Below, piece after piece: positions 1 through 11,345 of a DNA stretch of 64,000 nucleotides (its first letter is position 1; the number at the start of each line of letters is the position of its first letter). Source of the stretch: Rhynchonema sp. JSB1_4 (Eukaryota > Nematoda > Chromadorea > Monhysterida > Xyalidae); the NCBI GenBank assembly GCA_030248065.1, contig JASAMV010001340.1:43652-107651 (forward strand), read 5' to 3'. Under the pieces are notes generated by a model that saw only the letters and a program-made list of their open reading frames with translations, did not search any database and was not told the DNA's origin. The translations under genes were made by a program, and so were the position numbers.

Positions 1-462
1 TAATAGATAAAACAAGAAATCTCACCCGCACAAGACAAAGTATTCTATGATACTGTAATCCCCCGGCCGGACCGATAGACCCCAGACCCCGCTATCGAGC
101 GCCATGGAACGCGCCACCGCCCGCAATCCAGACCCGGACACGTCATAACAGTCACCTTGTTCGCCCAAGCTGCACTCCATTACAAAATTCTTCTCTAATA
201 CTGCGTAATCATTTAATATTATTGCTTTGTGGTGACACGGGTGTGTGCTGTGAGCTGTAGTGCAATGCACATATAATTTACCCACTATACCGTAACCCGC
301 TTACTGTCTAGTGCCCGCCTCTATTACCTATACCTATCGTGTTGTGTTTAGCACTCTTTGCACATGATGTTTCAATCAATATGAAGTCAAGCACACGAAA
401 ACCAAGCCACAAATTGCACATCAACTTCGGGCTCAGATCAGCACCTACCCTTGCAACGTCAG
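1..462. other. Upstream flank, probably intron of the repeat-protein gene
   Basis: No supported gene. The next exon begins at a splice acceptor at 463 in an already open frame, so this stretch is probably intronic to a gene whose 5' part lies outside the window. The open frames here are short and lack any recognisable domain. Confidence 0.4.
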
Positions 463-3400
463 GTGACGCTCAATCGCAAGCATCCGGACTCTGACATGAA
501 CGTGACCGTACGCGAGGCGCGGACCATCCGACTGGCACAGTTCAACGTCAAACAGTGTGCGCAGGAGGAGATCATTTTGATGAAGGACTACAAAAAGGCG
601 GCTGCCAGTGCGCACGCCGATGTGACCCTGATGCACCGAGCCAAGCCACTGACGATGCAGATGCGCGTGGCTGAGGTGGCGGAGGAGGCTGAGTACGCCG
701 TCGCTACCCTGAGTCCCCTTGATGATCAGGCAAAACGACATGCCAAGGTTGAGACGAGGTGGAGGGGCGACAATAGACTGCGCGTGGAATCGCGAGGATT
801 GAAAGCAACCAGGTTGTTGTTGCTGTTGTTGTTGTTGTTGCTTGGCTGTCGTGTAGTGCTGCGGGGCTTGCGTGATGTTTCACCACACGTGTTGTGCATT
901 TGTCGATTCGGGCTGCCATTTTTGTGATTCTGGGGGGAGTAATCGACAAATGGGCAACGTGTACTGTAAGCTGGTTGCGTTGAGCACCAAATGTGACGCA
1001 ACATTCTGGAACAAAAACATAGTCACATTTGCGGCCCAATCCTTTATGTATTAGTACCAAACGTGGGCGTGCCGTGTAAGCACCATTCCGCCAATCCTTA
1101 ATGCACCCTTTTACATGCATCGTCATTACCTTTACAGCGAGGCCAGCACCACTGCCAATATCAACTTGACTCCATTGAGTCGAACAGGAGCACCGGGCAC
1201 AGCCAGCGATCAGAGTGTGACCCAAACACTACAACAACGTCGGCAGCGTGGCCCGGCAGAACATTTGCGTGTGGCCGAATTCGGTGACGCGACCACTTCC
1301 TGCAAGGTGTTCATCGAAAAGGACACCAATAATCCGAACGACCAATCAATCAATCAGTCAGTCAATATTTGTCTGCCCGATCACCATCGATCCAAGGGTA
1401 CCACTCTGTCAACGTGTGGCACCAGTGATGAGACACAGTCGACATTCGTGTCGCTGCAAAAGATGACACCCGACGCACATCAACGTGTCGAACATGTCGT
1501 GAAGACACGCGGTGTCGGTCAACATACGACACTGAAGACGTCGGCCACCACTGACGAGCACGTGACCGTGAGCGCACAGTTGGACGGACGCAAGGGTGCG
1601 ACACTGCCGCCCGACATGGAGACAACCATGACTGTGAAGTGTCGCAATCAATACGACACGCCGGTGACACTCAACACTCGCGCCTCGGCGGAGGACAACG
1701 TGACAGCGCAGGTAAATATGAGCAAACAACATCGACATCGGGGTGATAGCACTGACACTAGCACTCTGCATGCACATGTACTCATTGTCGATCGACCCAT
1801 TTCGCCCACTACAACTCTGACGACGTCCGCAGCCACTGATGAGTTGGTCACCGCCATGTACCGATTGGAAAGAAATGGCGGAGGTAGTGGTGGTGACCCT
1901 GGCTCTTCAGTGACCCAATCGATAACTTGTCCCAATACGCATCCCCGAATCACATTAAACACTGGGTCATCATCGGATAACAACATTGACACACTGATGA
2001 GTCTGGATAACACCGACCGGCTAACCTCGGATTTTGCGCACACCTTGTGTAGAACATCAACCAGTACTCAACCAGTTGCCCTGAACACCAAGGCCAGTGC
2101 TAACGAAAGTGTGGTTGTGAACACTAGCATCTGCCCTAACGATGCTTTCAAATCCACTGACCAACAACCATCGGCTCAGATCACTCTCAAAGGCATCAAC
2201 TGTCACACCCCGATTTTACTAAATGCGCGTGCGATGGACGATGATAACGTGAATGTGCAGGTGTACATCAATCAACCGATATCAGCACTCAATCACGATA
2301 AACACAAGCGATTTTGCGATCATGTTCTACCCATATCCGAGCGTGCCCCGGCTCTTCAGTTATCCACCCCATCTAGCATTGACGAACAAGTGACCGTGAC
2401 GTGTTCGTTGGGTCCCCCGACCCCTGATCCCAGAAAGACCCCTGAGATGCCAAGGAGGATGTTGACCATGAGTAACACCCATCCCCGAGTGACACTAAAC
2501 ACCGGGGCATCATCAGATAACAGCATTGACACACTGATGAGTCTTGATAACACCACTCGTCTGACCAGTGGTTCCGCGCAGACTGTGTGTGCGGCATCTA
2601 CCAGCACTCAACCTGTGGTCTTGTGTACAAAGGCCAGTGCTAATGAGAATGTGGTTGTGAACACTACCCTCTGCCCAAATGACGCTTTCAACGCCCCATC
2701 CACTGACCAAACCACCCTCAAGGGTGCCAATTCACACGCACCGATTGCACTAAACACACGCGCAATGGGTGACCATAGTGCTAACGTGCAAATCTATATC
2801 AATCAACCGATATCAGCACTCAATCACTATAATCACAATCAATGCTGTGATCGGATCCTACCAATGTCCGAACGAGCCCCGGCTGCTCAGTTGTCCACCC
2901 CGTCTAGCACTGACGAGCAAGTGACTGTGACGTGTGCGTTAGGTTCCCCATCACCGGACCCCTCAGAGATCCCTGAGATGCCAAGTAAAACCATTTACAT
3001 GAGTAACACCCATCCAGGGGTGAGTATTTCCACTTTGGCGTCCACTGATGAGACCCCTGACCACCCTGTTCAGCTCAACCTGACCCGACACACCGACAGT
3101 TCGCAAGTGGATGTGACGGTTCAGGCTGCTAACACTGACGAGCCAGTGGTGCGTCGACTGAAAGCGGTGCAAGAGGACAATCTGACGATGATGGTCAACA
3201 TGAACAAACAGGCGGACGATTCGGCCATTCAGATCACCATTGACGAAAAGAGAAAATCGCCAGGTATGCACAAAACGTCTTTCAGGCTTCGTTTCTTTTA
3301 TTGCTCTGACCGGTACCAAATTCGGTATGCATTGCATCAGATGTGCCTTGGTCACGAATAGATTTTACTGGCATGAAAGTTTGGCTGCCTGGAACAACGC

Positions 3401-4118
3401 TCACGCTGGTCAAACTGTGTGTCATCACGAGTAAATCGCGAAATATCTCACGCAAAGAATTACGTGACTACAGCTGCTTGTGGGCTTCAAAGCACAGTGC
3501 CAGCTGCAATTGTAGGCTGTTTGAGGCTTGCGTTTGCAGGCTCACGAGCCTGCGCGGGCTCCACGTAGAAGATGCACCACTGACCTCTTATGCACTGCAT
3601 CTGGAGCCTGCAGGCGTCTGCAGGCGCAGGCCTCAAACAGCCTAAAATTGCAGGCGGTGCTCTATTTATTTGACCTTTTTATTTCGACGCATGATACTGA
3701 TGAAACATCAGCCGACAGCTACGTAATGGTACATGTTGTATAACCGCTCAACCTGAACGTCTGATGTTTCATAAGAAACATCAGCCTAGAATATCGTTCC
3801 CCTTGCTTTCCCCAGGTGTGACTCTGGCGACCGAATCGTCGCGTCAAGAGGCAATCGCTGCGTCAACGGTGGAGGTGCGCAAGGAGGGTCCTGTGTTTGG
3901 AACGGATCTTTTCATCAAAGGTACATCACATGTTGTTTGTTTGAATTTTTTGTTTACTTTTCAAAGATCGAGTGGAGATTCGCTTCGTCACGAGATTCGG
4001 AGAGCATTTTCCAACTAATGTGGCTATCCATCTTTCATATCGGCATTCGAAACACTGCGCAATTTTGAAACCCGTGTGTGCCAAAATCCTTTTCTTACGT
4101 GGTGCTGTGGTGTGGTGA
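463..4118 (+). CDS. Thr/Ser/Asn-rich tandem-repeat protein, C-terminal part (5' end outside window)
   Basis: I do not recognise the family. Four exons join in phase: 463-812, 1138-3263, 3816-3920 and 3967-4118, giving 910 residues to a TGA stop. The protein is built from roughly 17 copies of an 18-residue unit with the consensus xTLNTxASxDExVTVxxxL, spaced about 40-50 residues apart by low-complexity linkers. A higher-order repeat is clear: two successive blocks of about 180 and 177 residues start at the codons at 1934 and 2474, with a third start at 3005. No signal peptide or membrane segment is visible in this part. Alternating Val/Thr positions suggest short beta strands. It could be a giant cytoskeletal or extracellular filament protein; that is a guess. 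The exon 1138-3263 contains most of the repeats. The intron 3264-3815 holds a small MITE and two hairpins. Confidence 0.7.
1934..3004 (+). repeat. Two in-frame coding super-repeats of 540 and 531 bp
   Basis: Block 1 (1934-2473) and block 2 (2474-3004) encode the same order of motifs: NTHPR-x-TLNTG, IDTLMSLDNT, a KASANE-x-VVVNT unit, a YINQPISALNH unit, and LSTPSS-x-DEQVTVTC. A third copy starts at 3005 (NTHPG) but diverges quickly. The blocks are in tandem within one exon, which points to unequal exchange within the coding sequence. Confidence 0.85.
3513..3644. mobile_element. Short TA-flanked MITE in intron
   Basis: Inverted ends GGCTGTTTGAGGC and GCCTCAAACAGCC are flanked by TA on both sides (3513-3514 and 3643-3644). 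Internal GCAGGC words form further short palindromes. It lies wholly inside intron 3264-3815. This fits a Tc1/mariner-type non-autonomous element; no transposase is present. Confidence 0.6.
3761..3784. repeat. Perfect hairpin formed by the recurrent 10-mer
   Basis: CTGATGTTTC, loop ATAA, GAAACATCAG: a perfect 10-bp stem. It lies 32 nt before the acceptor of exon 3816. A related palindrome, CTGATGAAACATCAG, is at 3697-3711. Both contain the word that recurs throughout the window. Confidence 0.8.
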
Positions 4119-4992
4119 ACTTTGGACGCGGAACGTTGCGCTGTGAAGTATAAGTAGTGACACTTTGGGAACAACTGTCGTGGTGTGCCTTTTAATATGA
4201 GTAACGTATATAATGACTGCACAACTCGGACGGGTAGCTGGCGCAATGGCATTTTATAAGCCAACCTTTCGCGGCGCGCAATGCTCACAGCTGTTAGCCA
4301 GCGGATAAAAACCTAAAGATTGCGCGCCCCGTAACCGAGAAACTATGTACATACAAAGGGACTGTAGTTTTCACATGCCACCACTTTTCCAGCTTGTGCT
4401 GTGTGTTTTACAAGAGTTAGTAAATGGAAAACTGAGGCAAAGATGCTTCAGTTTGCGCAGGCAATATGGTGCGGCACATTCTGAAATATGCCCAAATGTA
4501 CCCCAAAGGTATTGCTGACAGGCTATGTTTGGTTGGAAAGCGCACTAACGATGAGATTACGCTATCCTTGTTAGTCAACCGTGGATTGTATTTCGATCGT
4601 AGTATCGCACTACACACTTCCCTTTGACTGACTTTGAACCGGTTTCCTGATGATGAGTTTACTGTCGCAACTTTTGAGTGCTTATTTCCTGTGTCTATGC
4701 TCAATTTGACAAGGCTGGCGAAATTCATAAGTGGCGTGTCTTTGAAAACCACTTCCCGGCCCAATAAAAAAGAAAGAAAGCAAGCATCTTTTGTTGTTTA
4801 TGTGGTTTCTTCAACTTTTATGAAAAACTATGATGACTTCATTTTCATTGTGTTTCACCAGTCAGTGTCTATGGGTGGTTTTGCTCGGTGTTTGTTGCTC
4901 AAGTCGTGGACACAATAAACAAACAAAACAATATTGTTCAGGTTCTATATTCCTACAGTAACCCACATTGCTTTCGAACGAATCAATTCAAA
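4119..4992. other. Intergenic, no gene seen
   Basis: Between the repeat-protein stop and the next start. There is no coding stretch with splice support. The short open frames do not continue in phase to anything. Confidence 0.5.
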
Positions 4993-5673
4993 ATGCTGCC
5001 ATTATTCACATCCCAAACTCTGGTGTTGGTTGCGGCCGGCCTGCTTGTGTTTGAACTGTGTCGATCTGCCTATTCGATGTATTTCGATGCGGATCGCACT
5101 AAAAATCATCAGAAAATGATCTCGAATAGTGATAATGATAATGATTCCAAAAAAGCTGTGCAACAAAATTCCAAATTGTCGAAAAAGCAGACTAACAACA
5201 ACAATAGTATGGCAGTGGTAAAAGTCGAGAGTGTTGTGTCTAATAACATCAAAGTGCTCCCAGCCCTGCGCACCCCATTCGCTCCTCTACAATGCGACGG
5301 GATCACCATGGTATATCGTTTAGCCAATCATGGCTCGAAATCGATATTGAAAAGTAAGTCCGGCAAAGAATAGTTTTAAATCTAAAAGCATAAATTTAAT
5401 TTTTTTGCAGAGGCCAAGGTTGACGTTGAGTACATGTCAATGACGACCACCGAAGCCGACCTGCGACCACCGGATGACAGTGGTGTGGCCACGGACGAAT
5501 CGGCCAGTGCTGTGTTGAAGGATAAAAAGTGCGTCCAGTTTGCGATTTCTGCGGCATTCCTCAAAACTGACTATGACCTGGGGCACCTCTGGAACTGTTG
5601 GTTCACTGGCCATTCGAGTAGCTCAAACGTTCCTGAGTTCTTGTCAACGAACGCTGTGTTGAATGGCAGATGA
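4993..5673 (+). CDS. Small membrane-anchored protein, unrecognised
   Basis: Two exons, 4993-5353 and 5411-5673, join in phase across a 57-nt intron (donor GTAAGT) to give 207 residues. The chosen start places a hydrophobic segment of about 20 residues (LVLVAAGLLVFELC region) at residues 8-28, a signal anchor or uncleaved signal. The same frame is open upstream to 4888, but that would bury the segment. Residues 35-70 are Asn/Lys/Ser-rich and polar. The second exon is acidic, then ends with an aromatic stretch (DLGHLWNCWFTG). No family was recognised. A copy of the recurrent 10-mer starts 7 nt after the stop. Confidence 0.55.
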
Positions 5674-5828
5674 CCTGCGTGAAACATCAGCTGACGAGTT
5701 TCAGTCATGCGAGTTTCCAAGCACGCAGACACATTGAATGTTCTAAACTGCTGGTTCACACATCGCCATGACAGCTTTTCCAGTCTGCTACTACGGTGAC
5801 TTCAATATGTTTCTTAAAACGTTATAGC

Positions 5829-6042
5829 ATGACCTCAACCACATTCATTACTTCTGATAACAATATGGCAGGTAAGTATAAGTTGACATTAAAAATATAT
5901 TTACCTAGAAGTTTTCGAACTTCTCACAACATCGGTATTCACAATAGACAAAAATATCAGTGATGTTCTGTGCCATTCTGTTGCGGGCGCCAATCAGTTT
6001 AAGGGCGTTGCTCGTATCCAGGGCACAAACGAGTCAGAGTAG
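5829..6042 (+). CDS. Possible 45-residue micro-ORF, two exons
   Basis: Exons 5829-5871 and 5948-6042 join in phase across a 76-nt intron with a strong GTAAGT donor, reading MTSTTFITSDNNMAD and on to a TAG stop. No domain is visible. Its last 49 nt overlap the terminal exon of the minus-strand coiled-coil gene, so it could instead be a non-coding antisense transcript or chance. Confidence 0.3.
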
Positions 6043-7243
6043 TTGAGTCTGTTTGACACCAGCGACACACTCCTCTTGTCGGGTGACACTGCCGACATCG
6101 TGCTGCTTCGACGACTCGCCTGACTTTGCTGTCTGTTCATGTCCTTCATCTTGGCCCGTCGATACTCGCATGCCACACAACGACGGAATGTTCTCTTCTC
6201 CTCTTCTTCCATTTTCTGCGCGTGCTTTTCGGCTAAGGCCTGTAAATAGACACCTTTGAACTAGGCCACGTTGATGAAATCTGACCGCCTCAGCACAAGA
6301 CCAATTACTGTATAAGCAGATAGCCAGTCAAGCATTAGCATTCCATGTGTTTGTTCATCTAAGCACATTCCAGTTCGGTAGTTCAATCACTACGGTCCTA
6401 CATTTTGTCCCCCAAATATGACTTCCTGGCACCTGTTCGACCCCAACTGACCGAAACCTATGTACATAGGCCCACCTATAGCAAGTCCATGAGAGTAGAA
6501 TGCCGTCGACTTCCAACACCTACCAAGATCTCCTTTTGATGTCGAAAGTTTCGAAGTCTCGAGATAATAGTATGTTTCATACTTGAAATATATTTTACTG
6601 CCTGGGCAGGTTCATATACATTGAATTATCGCATTAGTTCCACCAATAACAGTGAAATACTGGTTCTCAGCCGGGAAAGGCGTTTTCAGTTCACTTCACC
6701 CGTTTTACCTGCACTTCACTTTTGAGTATTTGGCGTTCTTTATTCAACCGTTCTTTCTTTTCCCTCCAATCCTCCTTGATTTTGTCCATTTTCGACTTTT
6801 CCTGCGACACGTATTGAAGGGCCTCTTGCAGTTTTCTGAACTGAAATGAGCGGTAACGCAATTTTCAGTCAATTGGGCCACGAAACCGGGCGGAAATTTA
6901 TCAGCGAACTCAGACAACTGGATGTTTAGAAGTCCAGTTTAGGATTTACAAAGGTGCATCAAAGCGTGTTTCCTCACTCCGATTCATTTCGTTACATACA
7001 AGTTTCTTGTGCTGAAATGACTAACCTTGACCTCAACAAGTTCAAGGCCCAAACTGAGACAAGCCCAACCTGCTCCTCTGTGCGTGGTGTTGTGCCAAAT
7101 CGTTTCAGCAGCATTTTAACGTCGTCCATTGAAGACATGCCACCTCGTAGTGACCCTCTTTTCGCTGCCATTTCCTCCTGTTCTCGCTGCTTGAGTTGAT
7201 TTGCCCGATTTGGAATCGGTTTCTTCTTTATGGCGACGGGCAT
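5994..7243 (-). CDS. Coiled-coil protein, 196 residues, unrecognised
   Basis: Three exons on the minus strand, 7243-7026, 6835-6709 and 6239-5994, join in phase. The start is the ATG at 7243. The N-terminus is basic (MPVAIKKKPIPNRANQLK). The centre, about residues 73-140, is strongly charged with heptad-like spacing (KMDKIKEDWREKKERLNKER, then KMEEEEKRTF), predicting a helical coiled coil. The C-terminus is Ser/Arg-rich. There is no signal peptide. Intron 2 is about 470 nt and holds nothing recognised. Homology was not identified; a cytoskeletal or centrosomal partner is possible but not shown. Confidence 0.6.
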
Positions 7244-7778
7244 TTTTAGATTATTTTGACGAATTTCAAAATTTAGGGGCGTTTTAAGTACAAAATCTTT
7301 GAAGTAATATGGTAATTGTTATTGTTACATTTTTTCCTTGCACAATTCTACTTTACGTCGTGCATACATACTTATTTTGTTCGTGAAGTTTCTTCAATGT
7401 GGGACAGTGCTCCGTAGGTAGGTAATTTTCATATAAAAAGTTGGCTATTATGTTGCGGAGGCTTATAAGCAGAAACCGTTGCTGAAGAGAAAACATGACT
7501 TCTAGTTCTCATTCATTGGCTATGCATGAAATAAACTATACTGCACTGCAAAGAAAACACACAGTATTGTATGCTTGTCTGGCCAGCTGATGTTTTAGTG
7601 CCATTTCACCTGCTTATCTGCCACACGGTTGTATAAACACAGTATGTATCCCACGTACATGCATTATGTAGGTCGAACGCACTGAATGAGACTTGATACG
7701 TTGTCACAATGTTTGAAGGCGGGACCAAGTGGACATTATCTGTACATTACGCCACATCTGGAACCTCGGTGTGGCAAT
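7244..7778. other. Divergent intergenic region with a candidate first exon of the copine gene
   Basis: An ATG at 7495 opens a 74-nt frame ending at a GTATGC donor at 7569. It would join in phase to exon 8825 (Leu codon completed) and supply a start for the copine-domain gene, with the hAT and Helitron elements in the intron. The support is phase only. A TATAAG word lies at about 7463. Confidence 0.3.
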
Positions 7779-8288
7779 CAGGGTTGGGCAAAAAAAAAAC
7801 GACGGCGTTTTTTCTTAAAAAAACGACGTTTTTTTTAAAAAAAACGCCTGGGTCGTTTTTCGTTTTTTTAAATCCTGAATTTCCTTGATTTCCCTGATTT
7901 TTCAGGGAAAGTACCCTGATCATCAAGGAAAATCAATTTTTTGTCCCATTTTTTTAAAAAAATTTCGACCAATTTTTACTTTCTCGAGATACGTCGATAT
8001 ACGGAGTTTGACTTTCAATGATGACCCCGGCCAAAGTTGGTCCCATGATGCGGGTCTGATATGGGATCTTAACAACTCGCTAGAAAAGGGTTGAAACCGG
8101 TTTATTTTGCCTCAGAACACATAGAATTACTTCATTTAACCACGTTTTCTTCCCAACATGAGCGTTTTCCAATTTTTTTGGAGGCATATTTTGGTCATCT
8201 GGGCGTTTTAAAAAAAAACGTTTTTAAAAAAAACCGTTTTTTTAAAAAAAACGATTTTTTGGAAAAAAACGTTTTTTGCCCAACCCTG
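7779..8288. mobile_element. hAT-superfamily MITE with perfect 8-bp target duplication
   Basis: A 510-bp element with terminal inverted repeats CAGGGTTGGGCAAAAAA and TTTTTTGCCCAACCCTG, flanked by the exact 8-bp duplication GTGGCAAT (7771-7778 and 8289-8296). The CAGGG ends and 8-bp duplication are typical of hAT elements. The interior ends are runs of A/T with ACGTTTTT words; the middle has no transposase frame. Flanks are identical, so the insertion is fairly young. Confidence 0.92.
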
Positions 8289-8382
8289 GTGGCAATGAGC
8301 GCACCTTTCCCTAATTGATGAAATAGGTGTTACTTAAGATGTTTGCAATTTGCAATCGATAATTCAAATTTAAAAACCATTA

Positions 8383-8784
8383 TCTATACTACTAAAACAG
8401 GAAGACGTATGTATAGTCCGTCCATCGGCTCATGGCACTTTTTATTTGGGAGGTTCAGGTTCCGTTGTGAAAAATTGTTCCTCCACAAGGCAATGTCAGA
8501 GAAAACTGCGCACAAAAATAAAATAAAATCCGATTTCTCTTTCTTTTCTTTTTCGTAAGCCAACCGGAACCGGAACAGCACTGGATCCTGTCAAGCTTTT
8601 CAGCTGACAAAAAGTGTCATGAGCTGATGGATAAACTATATGTGTGTATGTATGTGCCCCCCTCGGAAGGGCGGACGGCTCAATTTTCACGGGTAGCTTT
8701 GGCTATGCTAACGGGTCTTCGGGGGGGGGGGGCACGGCACGGGCGCGGCGCTGTAGCCGGGCCGTAGGCACGGGTCCCGTCTAG
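8383..8784 (+). mobile_element. Non-autonomous Helitron
   Basis: The 5' end is TCTATACTACTAAAACAGG and the 3' end ...ACGGGTCCCGTCTAG, with a small hairpin (ACGGG/CCCGT) directly before CTAG. It is inserted between A (8382) and T (8785), as expected for Helitrons (TC...CTRR, A^T target). It is 402 bp with no Rep/helicase. It contains a G tract and an internal MITE-like inverted pair (see 8428-8637). It ends 40 nt before copine exon 8825. A second copy, reversed, fills 63208-64000. Confidence 0.9.
8428..8637. repeat. Inverted pair inside the Helitron, shared with the receptor-gene MITE
   Basis: CCATCGGCTCATGGCACTTT near 8428 and AAAGTGTCATGAGCTGATGG near 8618 are imperfect inverted repeats. 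The left word is identical to the left end of the element at 26857-27142, so the same MITE family appears to be nested in the Helitron. Confidence 0.6.
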
Positions 8785-8824
8785 TTCAAGTAAAATTTCA
8801 AACAGCCGCCTCTGCCTGATTCAG

Positions 8825-10720
8825 GGTTCGTTTCGAGGAGTCAGTGCACAGCGACGTCAGCGAGGCCGAGACGGTGGTGAGCACGGTGTCCATCATTGAG
8901 AAACAGGAGAAGAAGCACAAACACAGACATCGACGACATCGCAACAAACCACCCAAATTGTAAGTGCAGTTGTGAAACATCAACATATGTTATAATTCAT
9001 TCTTTTTTTATAGTGTCCGTGAAAGAACAAACATGCAGGTGTGCTTTTGCACAAGTGTTTGTGTTATATGTATGTTGTCTAGTGTTTTTGAGTGACCGAT
9101 GGATTCGCTCGCACTGACGATGGCCCGATGCACGGCCAGTCAGTGAACCCAGAACTTGATACAGTCATCAAACAATGCATGTTGCTGTGCAATAAATTAC
9201 CCCAGTTTGCCGTTTTAAAAGAGTCGATAGCCGAAGTTTCCCATACCACACGCGCATCGCGCACGTAAGAAATGAAAAATTTGGCAACATTAAATTCCAC
9301 ATCGCCAGAAAATGAACCATCATTAAACTTTCAAAAGACAATCTTTCGCCATCTTGCAGTTTGGCAGTTGGCAAGGAACGCGACCCAAACGACATCCTAA
9401 CGGCACTCAACCAAACCGGACCGCAGCACAATGTGGCGCATTACAAAACGCTTGACGATGTTATGAAGGCATTGCGCAATGCCGGACTCGAATACTCGAA
9501 TCTGATATTCGGCATTGACTACACGCGATCCAACTACTATCAGGGCGAGAAGACGTTTGACGGCAAATCACTGCATCACTTGGATGGACACGATTCGAAT
9601 CCGTATCAGCAGGTGAGCAGAGAGAAAGAATGGTGAAGAAAACTTGCTGACCTGCCCGGCCTCCGAATAGGTGATGCGGTCAGCGTAAAAGTTATTCTCA
9701 GACCATGTGTGGTCAGCTGACAACCAATTGCAACGTTTTTCGTTGTGTACCTGCCTTGAAACATCACCCATCAATCGTCAGGTGATCACCATCGTGGGTA
9801 AAACGCTATCGAGCTTCGACGCAGACGGTCAGATTCCGGCATTCGGCTTCGGCGACGAATCGACGTGCGATAAGAACATCTTCAGTCTGGCGAAGGGCAG
9901 TGAATATTGCAACGGGTTTGAAGGTGCGCACGTTTTCAATCGATTTTCGACATATGAAATGAATAGCAAGTCAATCTATCTGATGTTTCAGAGGTGCTCA
10001 ACTGCTACAATCAAGTGACGCCCAGCATTAGTATGTCGGGGCCGACCAATTTTGTGCCGCTCATACAGAAAGCGGTGCAGATTTGCAAAGAGAAGGACTC
10101 GTATCACATTCTGGTCATAGTGGCCGACGGACAGGTCACCAATGAGAAGATCAATCAACGAGCCATTGCCAACGCGTCACACTATCCGCTCTCTATCGTC
10201 ATGTTAGCTCATGTTTCACGTGTATTCTCATTTTATTTTGGACCGAAAATATTTTTTATATTGCTATTTATACATTGGTTCTCACTGGGGGACCAAGAAA
10301 CGTTTGCAGCCCCTCATGTTGCCAATGCTTATTCAGCAAAAAATATTATTTGGGACAGGCTTCTCAAAAAAGTATCAAATCCGAACCGGTCCTGTGGCGC
10401 TTGCTCAGAACTGTGCCTGAATTTGCAGGGTGGGCGTGGGCGACGGTCCATGGAATATGATGACCCGCTTCGACGAGACGCTGCCCAAACGACAATTCGA
10501 CAACTTTCACTTTGTCGACTTTCACAAGGCTTGTTAATTTTTTATTTAAAATCGTAAAATTTCTCGATCTGCAACCGAACTTACTTTGTTGATTCAGGTG
10601 ATGACGGGTGTGGCGAATCCCGAGCCGACATTCGCATTGAATGCACTCATGGAGATTCCGGATCAATACAAGGCGATCAAAGCGCTCGGACTGCTGACGG
10701 CCAAGCCACAGGCCTCGTAG
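8825..10720 (+). CDS. Copine-domain (von Willebrand A-like) protein, RGLG/CPNA type
   Basis: Six exons join in phase: 8825-8959, 9360-9612, 9782-9923, 9992-10202, 10429-10528 and 10598-10720, about 320 residues to a TAG; the true start is upstream (candidate exon at 7495). The copine fold is clear: [86 protein letters not shown] and FDNFHFVDF follow the known order. The metal-site pattern is DYTRSN (D-x-T-x-S type), with the Thr of SGPTNF. There are no C2 domains; the N-terminal exon is basic and His-rich ([12 protein letters not shown]). No RING finger is seen, unlike plant RGLG ubiquitin ligases. The intron before 10598 is GC-AG. Copine domains bind proteins in a metal-dependent way; the partner is unknown. 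Confidence 0.88.
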
Positions 10721-11345
10721 TGACGTCAACCTCCAATGCGCTTTGACAATCCCAGCAAGACCAAAACCACGATCATGATATTTCTCTCTATTTAAACCTG
10801 TATCGAAATTTGGGAGCGACACACGTTCGTTGTTTGAAACATCAGCTGAACACACACAGTGCCAACTCATCTCAGCGAAAGACGTGAAACATCATCCACC
10901 ATCTAAGTGCAGCATTTGTCATTGTCGTTGTTGTGGTGCGTGATCGCAATGATTTTCTCTTTGTAAAAAATATTTACATGTGAATTCTTTCGCTATGTAC
11001 TGCTGTCTCTGTCTTCAATATTGCAATTTCTCTTTAATATCGAGAAACAATATCCGCGTTTGTTGCGAACGATGCATTGTTATGAACAAATATTTATTTT
11101 AAATTATCGATTGACATTGAAATTTATAATATGAAAAACGATAAATAATTATCCCATTGAAGGTGTCCTGCACAAATATCTACTATACTGGCTTACAAGA
11201 AAATATGGCGTATAAAGTATGGCGCAAGAAAATGAAAACTGGCATTTCTTTAGTCAAACCAACTTTTTCCATATCAGTTTAAACTTTTCTATCAACTGAA
11301 AAACTATGAGTTTATGATCGATTAAAAGCTGTTTCATCATCAGTC
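10721..11345. other. Intergenic, AT-rich
   Basis: 3' flank of the copine gene with two copies of the recurrent 10-mer (10835 and 10885) and several AATAAA-like words. No gene seen. Confidence 0.5.

Noticed and set aside
704..1225. Minus-strand frames opposite the repeat-protein gene
   Set aside because: Shadow frames with no splice or domain support; the sense frame shows ordered repeats.
8640..8785. G-tract and GC-rich block as a promoter of the copine gene
   Set aside because: The block is the 3' part of the Helitron, repeated at 63208, so it is not specific to the gene.
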